The translations under genes and the position numbers were made by a program. The notes under the pieces were generated by a model. The model did no database searches. It worked only from the letters and a program-made list of their open reading frames with translations, and was not told where the DNA came from. A DNA stretch of 64,000 nucleotides, from positions 13,061,917 to 13,125,916 of the forward strand of contig NC_092571.1 in the NCBI RefSeq assembly GCF_037975245.1. The letters run 5' to 3'. Shown here in pieces: positions 43,701 to 54,105 of this stretch (its first letter is position 1; each line of letters begins with the position of its first letter). Source of the stretch: Apostichopus japonicus. Its lineage: Eukaryota; Echinodermata; Holothuroidea; Aspidochirotida; Stichopodidae.

Positions 43701-45467
43701 AGATGTATTCAGTCTCTATCTACCATCCAGCAAATCACCATGGCAGCCTACTATGGCACCCCTACGACTATCGGATCCTCCATATTGAATTCTCTGCCAG
43801 GTCGTACTTGTACCGTCAAGTAAGTGGTACATATTCGTTACTGTGGCAAACTCCATTGTATGTCTCAAGTCATACTTGAACTCATCAATCGAGTAATGAA
43901 TATATTGACCTGTATGGCTGTTGTTTAATAAGGCTAAGCAGACACATCTTCATGTGGGAAAAAGCCCAATGGCTTTTTACTTACACTTCTCGTCAAAGTG
44001 GTCATCCAAGTTTACCGTTTTTACCCAATTTTGAATTTGCTTTACAATTTGGAAGACCAATTCATATTTCTCCTGGATGAAAAACCCATCTTTATTTAGC
44101 TTGCCAGGGCTGGAGCCCACTGCTTCCCAGATGCTACGTACGTTTCATTTCTTGTAATGTCACTTTTCATTTAACCACTGGACCATAGCAAATGGTTTTC
44201 TTACACACTATTGTTACCAACCAAATTTGTATGAACATATCGGAAACAGAAAACCGACTGGGTTTGATTCTTGGTTAAATGGTATCCAAAGGGGCCATAG
44301 CTTCAGACTGGCATCCCCAGTAACAGAGTGGTTAAGAAGGGATCACCACCACCCTATGAGTTGGTAGAGTATAGGATTTGTAGTCACATGGTCACTGCTT
44401 TGAAGTCTCTAATGGATAGGGTTGAAAATGAGATAATACCTTACGTAAGGGCTTCCTAACTCTTAGAATTGTAAACTAATCCTGGAAGTCTTCAACAATG
44501 ATTTGTTTTTTCTACATTCGCTAGATACGACGGTTGGTAGGAGTTTTGATCGATGTGGGGAGAGGCAGATTAACTCCAGAGGATGTAGATGCAATGCTCC
44601 AATCGAGAGACAATACTAACATGAGAGGGACAAGACCTGCTCCTGCATCGGGACTTTACCTCAAAGATGTCATTTATGATGAAAAAGGTGTGTTGTACAT
44701 TTAACTTGGTGATAATGATTAAAAAAAAAACCTGCCCTATAACCACCCCCCCCCCAGTAAAAACAAACAAGCAAGGTAACTGTAACAAAGAAAAGCTACA
44801 TGCACATAAACAATCAAACACGGTATCATGTAAGCATCACAAACGTTGTTTAGGAGGACGTTTTTGCTGTAACAATAAAAGATGTGGACATGCTTTTACA
44901 ATACCCCTTCCAATAAGTGAGATTTCAAATACGTTGCGATAACAGGGAATAGAAGTACTTACAGAAGTGGCTTGCTTTATCACATTTGTGTCAGGACCTT
45001 TAGATTGGAACATTATTTTGTGGGAATATGGAAGTTGGTATTCAAGCATTGGTGCTGATAGTCACAGGTAAACAAAACCAAATAGTTATAGCTCAAAATA
45101 TCAGTTTAATTTGATAGAAACTGGTTCATATATTTTGCATGAGTTATTATATATCATACTGCCTACTGGTAAACTGCTTAGTTCCTTACACAAGGCTGTA
45201 TTCCAACTGAAAATGCCCTCAAATTTATAATAGTTTTATATTGTTTTTTTTCCCTCTGTCTCTTGATGATATCACCCCTGTGCATTTGCTGAAAATCCTC
45301 AGATTCAAAGTTAGTTCTGTATTTTGCATGTTTTCAAACTCTTATGTTTCTGTTCTCTTATTTTCATTTTTCACTTTTTTGCTTTAATATATATTTTTTT
45401 GGCGACAGATTTATGTGTAGAAGAAAAAAAAAGAATTGAAGATGAAGAGGTGGGCCTGGACAGATGA
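40665..45467 (+). CDS. PUSL1: PUSL1: tRNA pseudouridine synthase-like 1 (TruA family), complete
   Basis: TruA-family enzymes convert uridine to pseudouridine in RNA; vertebrate PUSL1 is associated with mitochondrial RNA and translation. Seven exons join in phase: 40665-40717, 41165-41225, 41999-42186, 43048-43197, 43588-43819, 44525-44687, 45409-45467. They give 906 nt, or 301 residues plus TGA, against about 303 in human PUSL1. Landmarks: N-terminal RYLIFFQYIGTNY, catalytic loop QTDAGVHAL (Asp59), HVDVERR, substrate-binding FHARHCAIRRDYLYRL (112-127), KMQEAAGLFIGLKDF, YLYRQIRRLVGVLIDVG and C-terminal GLYLKDVIY. The residue two before the catalytic Asp is Gln57 (CAA), where TruA/PUSL1 proteins have a near-invariant Arg. 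The stop is followed by AATAAA. The gene is divergent from ACAP and convergent with the Kelch gene. Confidence 0.95.
41165..41225 (+). CDS. PUSL1: PUSL1 exon 2
   Basis: Completes Ser18 and encodes GLARNGSKDSSKQGVLDILQ (19-38). Acceptor TTGTCAG, donor CAG|GTAAAC. Confidence 0.9.
41515..41868 (-). mobile_element. LINE 3' end (CR1/L2-like), antisense in PUSL1 intron 2
   Basis: The minus strand encodes LVVPRVRTATYGGRQF, FAAGKLWNALPNNI and TFKKLLKTHFF, ending at a TAA at 41684-41686. This is the common tail of CR1/L2/Jockey-type reverse-transcriptase proteins. The 3' UTR ends in an AAAGCAC...GTGCTATATAAAT hairpin, characteristic of these elements. The copy is strongly 5'-truncated. Confidence 0.82.
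41999..42186 (+). CDS. PUSL1: PUSL1 exon 3 (catalytic Asp)
   Basis: Encodes residues 39-100 and two bases of Arg101, with the active-site loop SSCQTDAGVHALTN and HVDVERRPHQRPFHP. The donor AAG|GTTTGA is weaker than the other sites. Without splicing the frame stays open for about 180 more bases, so intron retention here would not stop at once. Confidence 0.93.
43048..43197 (+). CDS. PUSL1: PUSL1 exon 4
   Basis: Encodes residues 101-150 with the FHARH and YLYRL motifs of the TruA fold. Acceptor TTACCAG, donor TT|GTGAGT, phase 2. Confidence 0.93.
43588..43819 (+). CDS. PUSL1: PUSL1 exon 5
   Basis: Encodes residues 151-228, from FDLDIAKMQEAAGLFIGLKD to SYLYRQ. Acceptor ATTGTAG, donor CAA|GTAAGT. 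Confidence 0.94.
44337..44411 (+). mobile_element. tRNA-derived SINE-like sequence
   Basis: GGGATCACCACC, GAGTTGGTAGAG, GGATTTGTAGTCACATGGTC and GCTTTGAAGTC follow the tRNA layout and share the GGGATCAC lead with the copy near 622. It lies in PUSL1 intron 5. Confidence 0.45.
44525..44687 (+). CDS. PUSL1: PUSL1 exon 6
   Basis: Encodes residues 229-282 from IRRLVGVLIDVGRGRLTPED to GLYLKDVIYDEK, the C-terminal TruA signature. Acceptor CGCTAG, donor G|GTGTGT. Confidence 0.94.
45409..45467 (+). CDS. PUSL1: PUSL1 exon 7 (C-terminal tail and stop)
   Basis: Encodes DLCVEEKKRIEDEEVGLDR and TGA, a charged tail. The acceptor is GGCGACAG after a T-rich tract. The tail is not conserved in the family, so this exon rests on phase, splice site and the nearby poly(A) signal. 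Confidence 0.8.
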
Positions 45468-45492
45468 TATTAATATCTGAGAGGTAGGTTTT

Positions 45493-45498
45493 AATAAA
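45493..45498 (+). terminator. PUSL1 poly(A) signal
   Basis: AATAAA lies 25 bases after the PUSL1 stop codon, giving a very short 3' UTR if used. Confidence 0.6.
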
Positions 45499-45500
45499 AC

Positions 45501-45528
45501 TTTTATTAATTAATTAATTAATTAATTT
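45501..45528. repeat. (TTAA)n microsatellite
   Basis: TTAATTAATTAA repeats directly after the PUSL1 poly(A) signal. Confidence 0.85.
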
Positions 45529-48500
45529 TGACTTGACTCCAATTGATCTTATGTCTCTCTTAAATTAATTTAGTCTCACTCCACTACCGTAGTGGATATC
45601 ATGAAAAAGCAATTAATAATTGGTAGGAAGTGATGTTAGAGTGTGTCAGGAAACAGGTCAACTGGGTGTATGAATTAACTAAGGTTACCTCATTTCTTTG
45701 GTTGAAAAGTGGGATATTGCATCCCTCCCTCTCCTTTGAAGAAAATTTTGGAGTTTTAAGAGGGTTACATTGTTTTTTCCACCGAGCCTGTGGGACTAAT
45801 ATGCGATCATCAATCAATATAGTTTGTGTGTTGAAAATGGTTATACCATGCTTCCGAAATAGTCACATATAATGATGCATACAGCATGTGTACTTTTTTT
45901 TAATTTGCGTATCGTATAAACCGCCACACGGACAAATTTTGATTGCCATGGTGACAATATTTTCATTGAGAAAACTGGACAACATGGATTAATTGTGACA
46001 TAATTATTGAATAAACCAACAAAATTTTAATTCTATAATTAACGCAATGCTTATTTGATTCAAATATGAGTGAAAATTGATGAAACAAAGGCAACCTTCT
46101 CCCTACATTTTTTCACTCTGAGATAGCTTATTAGCAAGTTATTAAGAATCATTCCATTTAATTCTTACAAACTCTTCACCAAGTTACTTAATGTTACTGT
46201 ACGCTCTGTTCAGCTTTTGAAAAGAATGTAAATTGTTTTTACTGACCCCTATATAGCCATCCAGTTTGAACATGTTAGTGTATAGAAATTAATAATCATG
46301 TTTGCACAGTTATATCAATCCCATTATCACAGCTATATATATATATATTCAGTTGTTACCATATATAGAAAGTACATTTATACAGGGAAAAAAAAAAAGA
46401 ACATGCTTCCTATCCATATATGGTACACTAAGGAGAACATTTCCTATGGATTATTTCCTAGCAAGGGTGTGGATAATTATGTGTGATATCACCTGATCAC
46501 TAAAGGAATAAAAGTTAATGTTATATTTGAATGAAATTTCCATTGCAAATATGCATCGCAAACAACAAACATTTACTTTGGATATTTGCGACTGAAGATG
46601 CGAATCATTGGGTTACATGATATACTCTGTGCATATTGAGTATGCTAATAAGTTGAAATGAATGTGCATCCTTGTAATGACTTGATAATAGCCATGCAAT
46701 TTGAATCCTGTGAATAGTAAAATAATACCACAAAGTGTATATTATGGAATCAAGCAGGCGTTATTTTGGCGTTGTTGTTCCCTTCTGTAGTTTCGACCAT
46801 ACAGTTTTGCGTTTACATTGAAATTGAAGAAAACAAGTCAAAAGACAAAAAAGGAACTTTCTGACTAATCCACGCATGAATACTGGATCCCTCGATGGTT
46901 GGCCAGGCAAGGATGAATGCCTTGGAATTTATCCACTTTCTGTGAAACCAAAAAAGGTTGTGCTCCAGCAATCCAAGTTCAGTTATGCTTTTGAGGTAAG
47001 ACCAGTTTCTGTGAGCTTTTACTCTCTCCACTGGCTCTGGACTTTCTTTCAAGTGGTCTTATTCTTGTGAATATGTGTACCCTCCCCCCCCCCACAAGTT
47101 GGCCCCCAGCCTTCCCCTATTGACTTTGCTCATTCATCATCAGGGAAAAGGTTGGTCGATTTTACCCCACTACTTCATTTCATGATGATATAGAATACTT
47201 CCATCCTCAACCTCACCTTTCTACCTCCCCCCTCCATACCCCAGCAGCCACCACCTCCCTTAGTCCTTTACTGCTCCTCTTTCTTGTGTTGCTGACCTAA
47301 CAACGTTGAAAATGAAAACAAAGAAGTAAATATTTACATTCAGTGTTTGCCTTTAAGTTTATGATATTTCTTTGCACAACATCCATTGCGTTACTCAGAG
47401 TAACCGCTTGCCTTCATAACAGTATTTCATTTTGATAGCTTTATGGATGTTTGCCTATTGATTTTCAATGATGCTTGGCATCATTTAAGTATTGATTAGC
47501 ATTTTTCTTTGAGTTTATTATCAAATTATGCCATAGCAATCGTCCACCGTAGAAGCCTTGTGTGTACGATGACACAACAGAACAAAATGGGTAGCATTTG
47601 CAGTATCAAAAGTGATACCAACCACATGGTGGACTTTTTTTGGAGTATTATGAACAGGCCTGTGATATCATAACTTGGTGCAGTAATCAGAGAGAAATCA
47701 AGGGTGTAGATTTGACTGCATTTAGTCTAAAACTGTACCCTGATTATTATAGTCTGTACTAAATAAATATTATTAATAGTACCAGAGTTGAATGATGGAT
47801 ACACTCCCAACCTTCAACATTGAAGGACTGATAAGGGCCAATAACAGCATCCAAGAATCTTTAAAAAAAAAAAAAATAATTTCGCTAGGGCTGTGTAGCC
47901 ATTTGTTGGCACAAAAGTGCCGGACTATTTTCCAAGCCCTTTATTTACACTTGCTCTATGAATTTAGCATGTTGAAAGTTTGGACATGATATAAAGCATG
48001 CACTTGATGTCCCAAAGAACAGGATAGACTGATATAGTAGTTACAGTAGTACAGATTGGTTCATCTTTGTTATACTTGGCAAATAGTGAGTACAAGATCC
48101 CCCATGGTTTCTGATACAGTTCATTTGATCTAGCACAGAGGTCAGAAATTGGAATTGGAATAAAGTCTAAGATAACAGAAAAGAAAAACGTTTTGCATTC
48201 ATTTTTTACTTGGTTTATACAGCAGGTTCCCCACTGTGATTACAATGAGTTAGTTTTTCATGTAAATCTCTTCTTGTACAGGAAGATGTTTGCTAACCAT
48301 GAGTCTTCAAACATTCTTTGAAATTAATAGCTGCTATATTTTATATAGATGTCTGAACAAGGAGAAAGCTTGTTATTGGGAAAGATTGGTACAAAATTAT
48401 AACTAACAGTGTCCATTTTTCAACCAGTGATAGTATGACAAATAAAATCACTATTTTTTTGTTTCTTGATGTTTACTAAAAATGTAAATGTTGTTTGTGT

Positions 48501-48584
48501 ATGACCACCATGCTTGATCAAAGATAAGGACTTGATATCAGGAGGCGCAAGTTCTTTGAAGGTTATTTTTTGTGTGCCATTCTG
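45529..48584. other. PUSL1-Kelch convergent intergenic region
   Basis: AT-rich, with a TA run near 46335, poly-C near 47083 and C-rich low-complexity sequence to 47275. Short open frames at 46813-47070 on both strands were not recognised. The right part is probably Kelch 3' UTR. Confidence 0.45.
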
Positions 48585-48590
48585 TTTATT
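48585..48590 (-). terminator. Possible poly(A) signal of Kelch gene
   Basis: AATAAA on the minus strand about 65 bases after the stop codon. Other AT-rich candidates follow, so this is only the nearest match. Confidence 0.4.
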
Positions 48591-48655
48591 TTGTTACTTT
48601 TCTACTGTCACTATGAAAACAAGATGCCTTAGTTATGTCCGTCAGTTACTGGGGG

Positions 48656-50350
48656 TTACGATTTACTTGAACACGAGGCCAATCTCATAACAGTTGCCGG
48701 TAAACTACAAACAATACTCCATTGTTTCCTTTTCACATGGTATCTCTGAATCTCAGAGAATTTCTGTCCTCTCTTTCCAGAGTATCCTCCTACGACGAAA
48801 ATCTTGCCATCGAAAGCAGCCGTCCCAGCCAGACTGACCGGCCGCGGCATGGATATCAAGAAGGACCACTGATCACTGTCTGGACAGTACCGTTCTACGA
48901 AGTCGCAGTCCACGCGTCTTCCAGACTGATCACAAGTGTTGCCTCCAGTGGCATAAAGCTTGTCTTTGACGGTGCACATAGAGTGGAAGGCTCTCTTGTG
49001 AGTCATGGGAGCCATGTGGATCCATTTATCAATCTTCGGCTTATAACATTGTAAGGAATATGTGAAGTGCCTTCCCGCGACAACCCCACCGGATATGAAG
49101 AGCATGCCGCAGAAGGACGTACCCGCGTGACCGAAGAGACCCGTGTAAGTGTGGGATACGTAGGACCATGAGTTGTTCAGTGTGTCGTAGCATTCCACGC
49201 TTGCCAGCGAACCCTGGCTGTTTTTCCCAGCTACCGCGTAAATTTTATGGTCCAAGGCGACCAACGAGAAAACGGAACGTGATTTCTGCATGGAGGGCAG
49301 ACTGGACCATTCGTTTGTGTCCGGGTCGAAGGAGAAAAACTGATTGCTGCTATCCTTTGATTTTGAATTATTTGACCTTTGACCACCGGCGAGGTACAGC
49401 TTGCCGTTGACGACCGTCGCCGAGTGGTCGAGACACTTTGACGGCAGATGAGTTTGATGGACTATGCTGTTCTCCTTTGGGTCGAAGAGAAGCATCCGGT
49501 CGGATGGTTCGCTGTTTTCCCCCTCCCCTCCCGTGATGAAGATGACAGAATCACATTTGAAAGTGCTGTCGTGCATGGAAGCATCGTTATCAAACAAACA
49601 GTCGATGAGATCGAGATAATCAGAATACTCTGCATCAGAATCGATGAGTCTCTGGATCTCAGCTAGTAGGTGACCTCGGATCGACCGGTTCACGGTCACA
49701 TAGTGTAACAGTATGTCCAGACATTCAACCTGTTGATGGAATTCATTGATACACCACAAGACGACTGCCTTCGCCTGGATCCTAGGAGATATCTCCTGCA
49801 TCTCTCGCCGAGATAGAATGTCCGTGAGTTCCTCGAGTTGTAAATTACAGAAAGTCTGACGGCCCTCGACCATAAACTCGGCGATATTCTCGGTTGCAAA
49901 GCCGAGCGCGAAATCTCTCAGTTCTCTGATATTCGTCTGCGAAGCCAAGTTGAGCACGAGCTTAAACTGTGAATATTGTATAAATTGTCTAAAGTATTCC
50001 AGGACGGTCTGTTTATCGAATGTCATCTCTAAATTCTGGGCGACTTGGAGAACCTGGTCCACGACCCAGAACGGCAACTCCACTTTTCCCAGCGATCCGG
50101 TGTAGACAAAATGGATGAAATGTTGCAAGCTCTCACCGCTCAGTCCATCGATCTCCACGGAGTCCGTACCGTCTCTCGTCCGCTCATCTAAGAATCTCTT
50201 TCGTAGAAGTTGACTTCTGCTGGACAGGACACATCGGTGGGCTGGCTGCCTCTCAACTCCAGCCAAGAGGAATATATCACAGAACTCTCCCCTCTTCTGC
50301 ATGAGTTGCATGGTCTCCATCATACCCTGTGCTTCCTGTTTGTCATCCAT
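48656..50350 (-). CDS. BTB-BACK-Kelch protein (KLHL family)
   Basis: KLHL proteins bind Cullin-3 through BTB/BACK and select substrates for ubiquitination with a Kelch propeller. The 564-codon frame has no intron. BTB covers about residues 15-115 (FCDIFLLAG, HRCVLSSRSQLLRKRF, FIHFVYTGSL), BACK about 120-240, and from about 270 come roughly six Kelch blades with GG, Tyr and Trp landmarks (KLYLAGG, KIYAVAG, MLFISGG, KLYATGG, KIFVVGG). The blade GHAGTSFCGMLFISGG resembles the KLHL9/13 group, but I do not assign an orthologue. A TGA stands in frame three codons before the ATG. Its base composition is much more GC-rich than the surroundings. A splice acceptor 28 bases upstream of the ATG suggests a 5'-UTR intron, so the gene is probably spliced outside the coding part. 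The whole coding sequence in one exon is unlike the other genes here. Confidence 0.95.
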   Translation of the reverse strand: MDDKQEAQGMMETMQLMQKRGEFCDIFLLAGVERQPAHRCVLSSRSQLLRKRFLDERTRDGTDSVEIDGLSGESLQHFIHFVYTGSLGKVELPFWVVDQVLQVAQNLEMTFDKQTVLEYFRQFIQYSQFKLVLNLASQTNIRELRDFALGFATENIAEFMVEGRQTFCNLQLEELTDILSRREMQEISPRIQAKAVVLWCINEFHQQVECLDILLHYVTVNRSIRGHLLAEIQRLIDSDAEYSDYLDLIDCLFDNDASMHDSTFKCDSVIFITGGEGENSEPSDRMLLFDPKENSIVHQTHLPSKCLDHSATVVNGKLYLAGGQRSNNSKSKDSSNQFFSFDPDTNEWSSLPSMQKSRSVFSLVALDHKIYAVAGKNSQGSLASVECYDTLNNSWSYVSHTYTGLFGHAGTSFCGMLFISGGVVAGRHFTYSLQCYKPKIDKWIHMAPMTHKRAFHSMCTVKDKLYATGGNTCDQSGRRVDCDFVERYCPDSDQWSFLISMPRPVSLAGTAAFDGKIFVVGGYSGKRGQKFSEIQRYHVKRKQWSIVCSLPATVMRLASCSSKS

Positions 50351-50381
50351 TGTAGGTCAAGGGTAGAAGGGGAGAAACCTG
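50351..50381 (-). other. Kelch gene 5'-UTR stub and splice acceptor
   Basis: On the minus strand a T-rich tract ends in TTATCAG at 50379-50381, followed by 28 bases and the ATG. This suggests a non-coding first exon further upstream (higher coordinates). The upstream exon was not identified. Confidence 0.6.
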
Positions 50382-51885
50382 ATAAGAAAAAATTAAAATC
50401 AAAATCAAATCAATTAAATATACCACAATATTGGTGAAAAAGTACTCTTTATTGACTACACAATAGAGGAAGAAAAGTTAAGAGATGAGACTTGAATATT
50501 TAATTATCTGATATTGCTAAATTTCTAAGAAAAGTTACCAAATTGGTGATGTGTCATATATTTTATGTCATATATTTTATGCAGGTCCTTTAAATGAATA
50601 GGCCTACCGTTATTAAGTTTGAATATTTCTGTGACGAAATTGAATATTTGATAGACTTTTGACTTAGACCTTTCGAAGTATAGCACATAACTGGCTTTCT
50701 GTCAGTGATGATGAGGAATGGTTTCTTGTTTATTTATTTTTTTCTTGCTTACCTAAGGTGTTGCAAAACGTGATCGGAGGTGAACTATCTAGAGGAGATA
50801 ATGCAGTGTTTACATTTTTGTGCTTGTAAGCAGATTTTGATTTTAAAAACTTTGTCCCCGACAAAATACTGAATATAGATAAAGGTTCTGAGTAGACCAA
50901 CACATTACAAAGGTTTGTATTTGTGAAGCATGTAACATTTCACTAGACAACATCAGGAAATTGTCAATTTTCAGTGTGCTACGCCAGAGTGGTTAAAGGG
51001 GAATGTACTGAATGTATTGAAAAACTATATCAATACTTTAAAATCGCAACACAGTTTATAAATAATAAAGAACACACAGAGGATTCATACTGTTGGCAGA
51101 TTGTAAGATAATTTAGTGATTTGCCCCTCAAATCAAAGTCACATATCCAACTCCTCCACCTACCTGCCCACCTATGTTTGTCCCCCTAGATTCAATCCTT
51201 TTCATACCCTGCATTTGCAGTAAGAATTGTCTTTTTGAGAAAACAGGTCAACTTAGTAACCAATAAAAGCTTTAAAATGGTAAAATAAAGTTATCTTTAG
51301 AGATCGTTTACTTAAACAATAAGTAGGCATATAGCCACCCTATTCAGTTTCTTTTGCTACACGTAAAATGTTTCATTTCCAAATGCAGGATAAACGAAAG
51401 ACCACCAGATGCTACCATTTTCCCACCTTTACGTTTTTCTTCTTTTTTGAAAAAGAATACTTTATTTTATTTAGGAGAAACGACCAATAATTGTTGTGTA
51501 CGTTTTAAAGAAATTTGAAGAATTATGTTCTTCCAATTACATGTTATACTATTTTTTATACATTTCTTGTCTTAGCTTCTTTCTTCCCGTCCAGCTAATT
51601 ATATTTGATATATATTACTTCATATTCAAGTAAAAAGAAGGAAAGATTGTATTGATGTTTACAAATCATGAAAGTCACTCCGGTTTGAAAAGTTGCATTG
51701 ACAGCTAAACATGTATGCGAACAAATCAGTAGATGAAAAAATAAATAAGTAGGCCTATAAAACATTTATCCGACACACCCCCGTATACCGGTATAGGCTA
51801 CTCCCAGAAGCAAATAAAGTGACGGTTTGTCAGGATTCTGCCGCAATTCTCAACAGTATACATATATTATACATGGATTAGACTT

Positions 51886-51955
51886 GACTTACTGTAATAC
51901 AAATAGTGGCCTAGCCTCTAGACTTACTGCAATACAAATAGTGGCCTATCCTCCG
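51886..51955 (+). repeat. 35-bp direct duplication
   Basis: GACTTACTGTAATACAAATA and GTGGCCTA are repeated at 51886 and 51921, with two base changes. Confidence 0.8.
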
Positions 51956-52169
51956 ATCTCGCGTAAATGAGTTAGCAAGCTCTCCGAATTTTATAGTGTG
52001 TGGTTCGTTTTCCCCCATTTAAATCACCAAAGTATCCGTGTGTGTTCTACATGGTACAGTATCCCTCATCCTATCAATAGTGGAAATATATATTGTAACA
52101 GCTCTTACCGTATAAACCGTTAACTTGGTTTTCCAAGTGGATTTATATTACCACGTACTTGCGTTCTCT

Positions 52170-52268
52170 TACGCCCCACTTTTCCTCATTTAAATGGTCC
52201 GCAATATTATTATTCAAACGTTACTCCACCCAAACGTGATTCATACCCGACCTGTTTTGTTTACAGTC
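52170..52268 (+). repeat. Segment duplicated at about 53110-53236, copy 1
   Basis: CTCCACCCAAACGTGATTCA followed by ACC and TTTGTTTAC is shared with 53178-53232, with TTCAAACGT upstream in both. It lies near the RFX motifs. Confidence 0.6.
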
Positions 52269-52378
52269 CTTTTTGTTTCATTCAAATTGCCCGCACTTGT
52301 ATCGTGAGCTATATATCGATCGCCCACTCCGTGGCTCAAGTCTATGACAAAAATCGAAATCATTGAGCGTCTCGATCG

Positions 52379-52414
52379 GTTGCTATGGGAGTTCACACGT
52401 GTTGCTATGATAAC
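52379..52414. promoter_or_regulatory. Paired RFX X-box-like motifs
   Basis: GTTGCTATGATAAC at 52401-52414 fits the RFX X-box pattern GTHNYYATRRNAAC at every position, and 22 bases before it GTTGCTATGGGAGT (52379-52392) fits except at the end. They lie 2 kb upstream of the Kelch start codon, where a non-coding first exon is expected. RFX factors commonly drive ciliary genes. Assignment to the Kelch promoter is inference. Confidence 0.45.
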
Positions 52415-52867
52415 TGGCAAATCCATATGAAAAATATTATTTATCACACTGGCAACTGCTAGTTTTCTTAAAAAACTATAATAAAAACTTGAGTCTGAGA
52501 AGAAAGGATATGTGAATCAATAGGGGGAAGGAATCCATTGTATACCACAGTATAACTTTACTAAAGAGACTGCAATGAAGTATATGATGAAGTATACCCT
52601 AGCTGCATACAACAATGTATGAGCAACGGGCCAGCCTAGACTGGGTTTAAACTGCGTGGGACAGTAAAGGGGTGGGGGGGGGGGAGAGATATGGTAGCCC
52701 ACCCCCAAAAGTGAAAACAAAAGACAGTGTTTAGCAGAAAAATATAAACAGAATAAAGATAAGATAAAGACAAGATGCACTTTTGTTCTCAATGAATTCA
52801 AAACTAGTACGCCATATATGCCTACAAAAGGAATTTTGGACCGAAAATTCCAATATATTTTCTAAAA

Positions 52868-52868
52868 C

Positions 52869-52908
<40 letters not shown>
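52868..52908. repeat. (TA)n microsatellite
   Basis: TA dinucleotides with one TG interruption. Confidence 0.9.
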
Positions 52909-53109
52909 CCCATTAATCATACAGAGGACTCCTATATTTTCATACAAATATGACAGTCTGAAAATTTGTCATTTTCATTACCTTATTGTACATGAAACAT
53001 AATGACAGCAAAGGAACTACAGTGTAATGGTAATTTAGTACCAAAACGTATTTCAAAGTCTCACCGCCCAAATAATCACCCTAGTCAAAGAAGAAGGCTT
53101 TCTTCTGTT

Positions 53110-53236
53110 ATACGCCCTTCGCTCTTTGACTCATTGAAATGCTAGACTCGAGAATGTTTCTGTTCAAACGTATATACCACTCCACCCAAACGTGATTCAT
53201 ATACCTGCATGCACTATAGCTGCTTTGTTTACCCTG
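53110..53236 (+). repeat. Segment duplicated at about 52170-52268, copy 2
   Basis: It shares TTCAAACGT and CTCCACCCAAACGTGATTCA with copy 1. It ends just before the CCCAGCAAACAC boundary at 53241. Confidence 0.6.
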
Positions 53237-53661
53237 CTTCCCAGCAAACACATAACGTTTTTATAACAATTTGAGAAGGGTGTAGATATGTTATTACGAA
53301 ATTTTATTGTAAACCGTTTATATAACATTTTGTAGATATCATATATTAAAACATTTTTTATAAAATATTTTCCACAAATGTTGTAAACATGTTCTGGAAA
53401 CCTTTAGAGGAAGGCATTGAAAAAGCTAAAAAAAGGAAAAATATGTTATAAAGTTGCTTATACAAAACGAGGTCATCTTTGACAGCTAATATCTCAAAAG
53501 TGTCATGTTGAAAACATCTGATTATTTGTTTTACTATAGATAGTACCACCCTGTTTGTACAACGAATTTCAGGAGGGTGTTTTATTATATTTTTAAAATA
53601 TAATCCCTGCCTTGATTATTCCTTTAATGGTTCGAGGAAATAAGTTGAAAAGTGCAACAAG

Positions 53662-53960
53662 TTTTATGCTGGCATTCGGTCTAGATACTCGTTTTACTTG
53701 ATTTCCGACATTCATGGCATATGCACGCAGAATTTAATGGTTCACTTATATCAGTTGACTATAGTGCAGTATTTTTATGCTGGCATTATATCTAGCTTGA
53801 GTCGTTTTACTTGATTTCAACATTCACGGCATAGGCCCGGAACACGTAATGGTTTACTTAAATCAGTTGACTAGTGCCTTATTTTTATGCTGGCATTATG
53901 TCTGGACACTCGTTTTACTTGATTTCCGACAATTCACAGCATATACATAGCCTATATAAC
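53662..53960 (+). repeat. 110-bp tandem array, about 2.7 copies
   Basis: The start TTTTATGCTGGCATT recurs at 53662, 53773 and 53883, and each unit continues with CGTTTTACTTGATTTC. Confidence 0.85.
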
Positions 53961-54105
53961 ATTATCATACACACTTTAGTTCTGTACCGTACGTCAGTGT
54001 GTATTGTATGCCGTCCAGGCCTGCAGATATGGTAAGTAGTCAACGGCCAAATTTCTCGCAGGGATGTCAAAGGTGAACTGCACTACCTGGGTGGTGTGAT
54101 ATGAC

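Noticed and set aside
46813-47070. Opposed short frames between PUSL1 and Kelch
   Set aside because: Neither strand gives a recognised domain. A GTAAG donor follows on the plus strand, but no partner exon was found.
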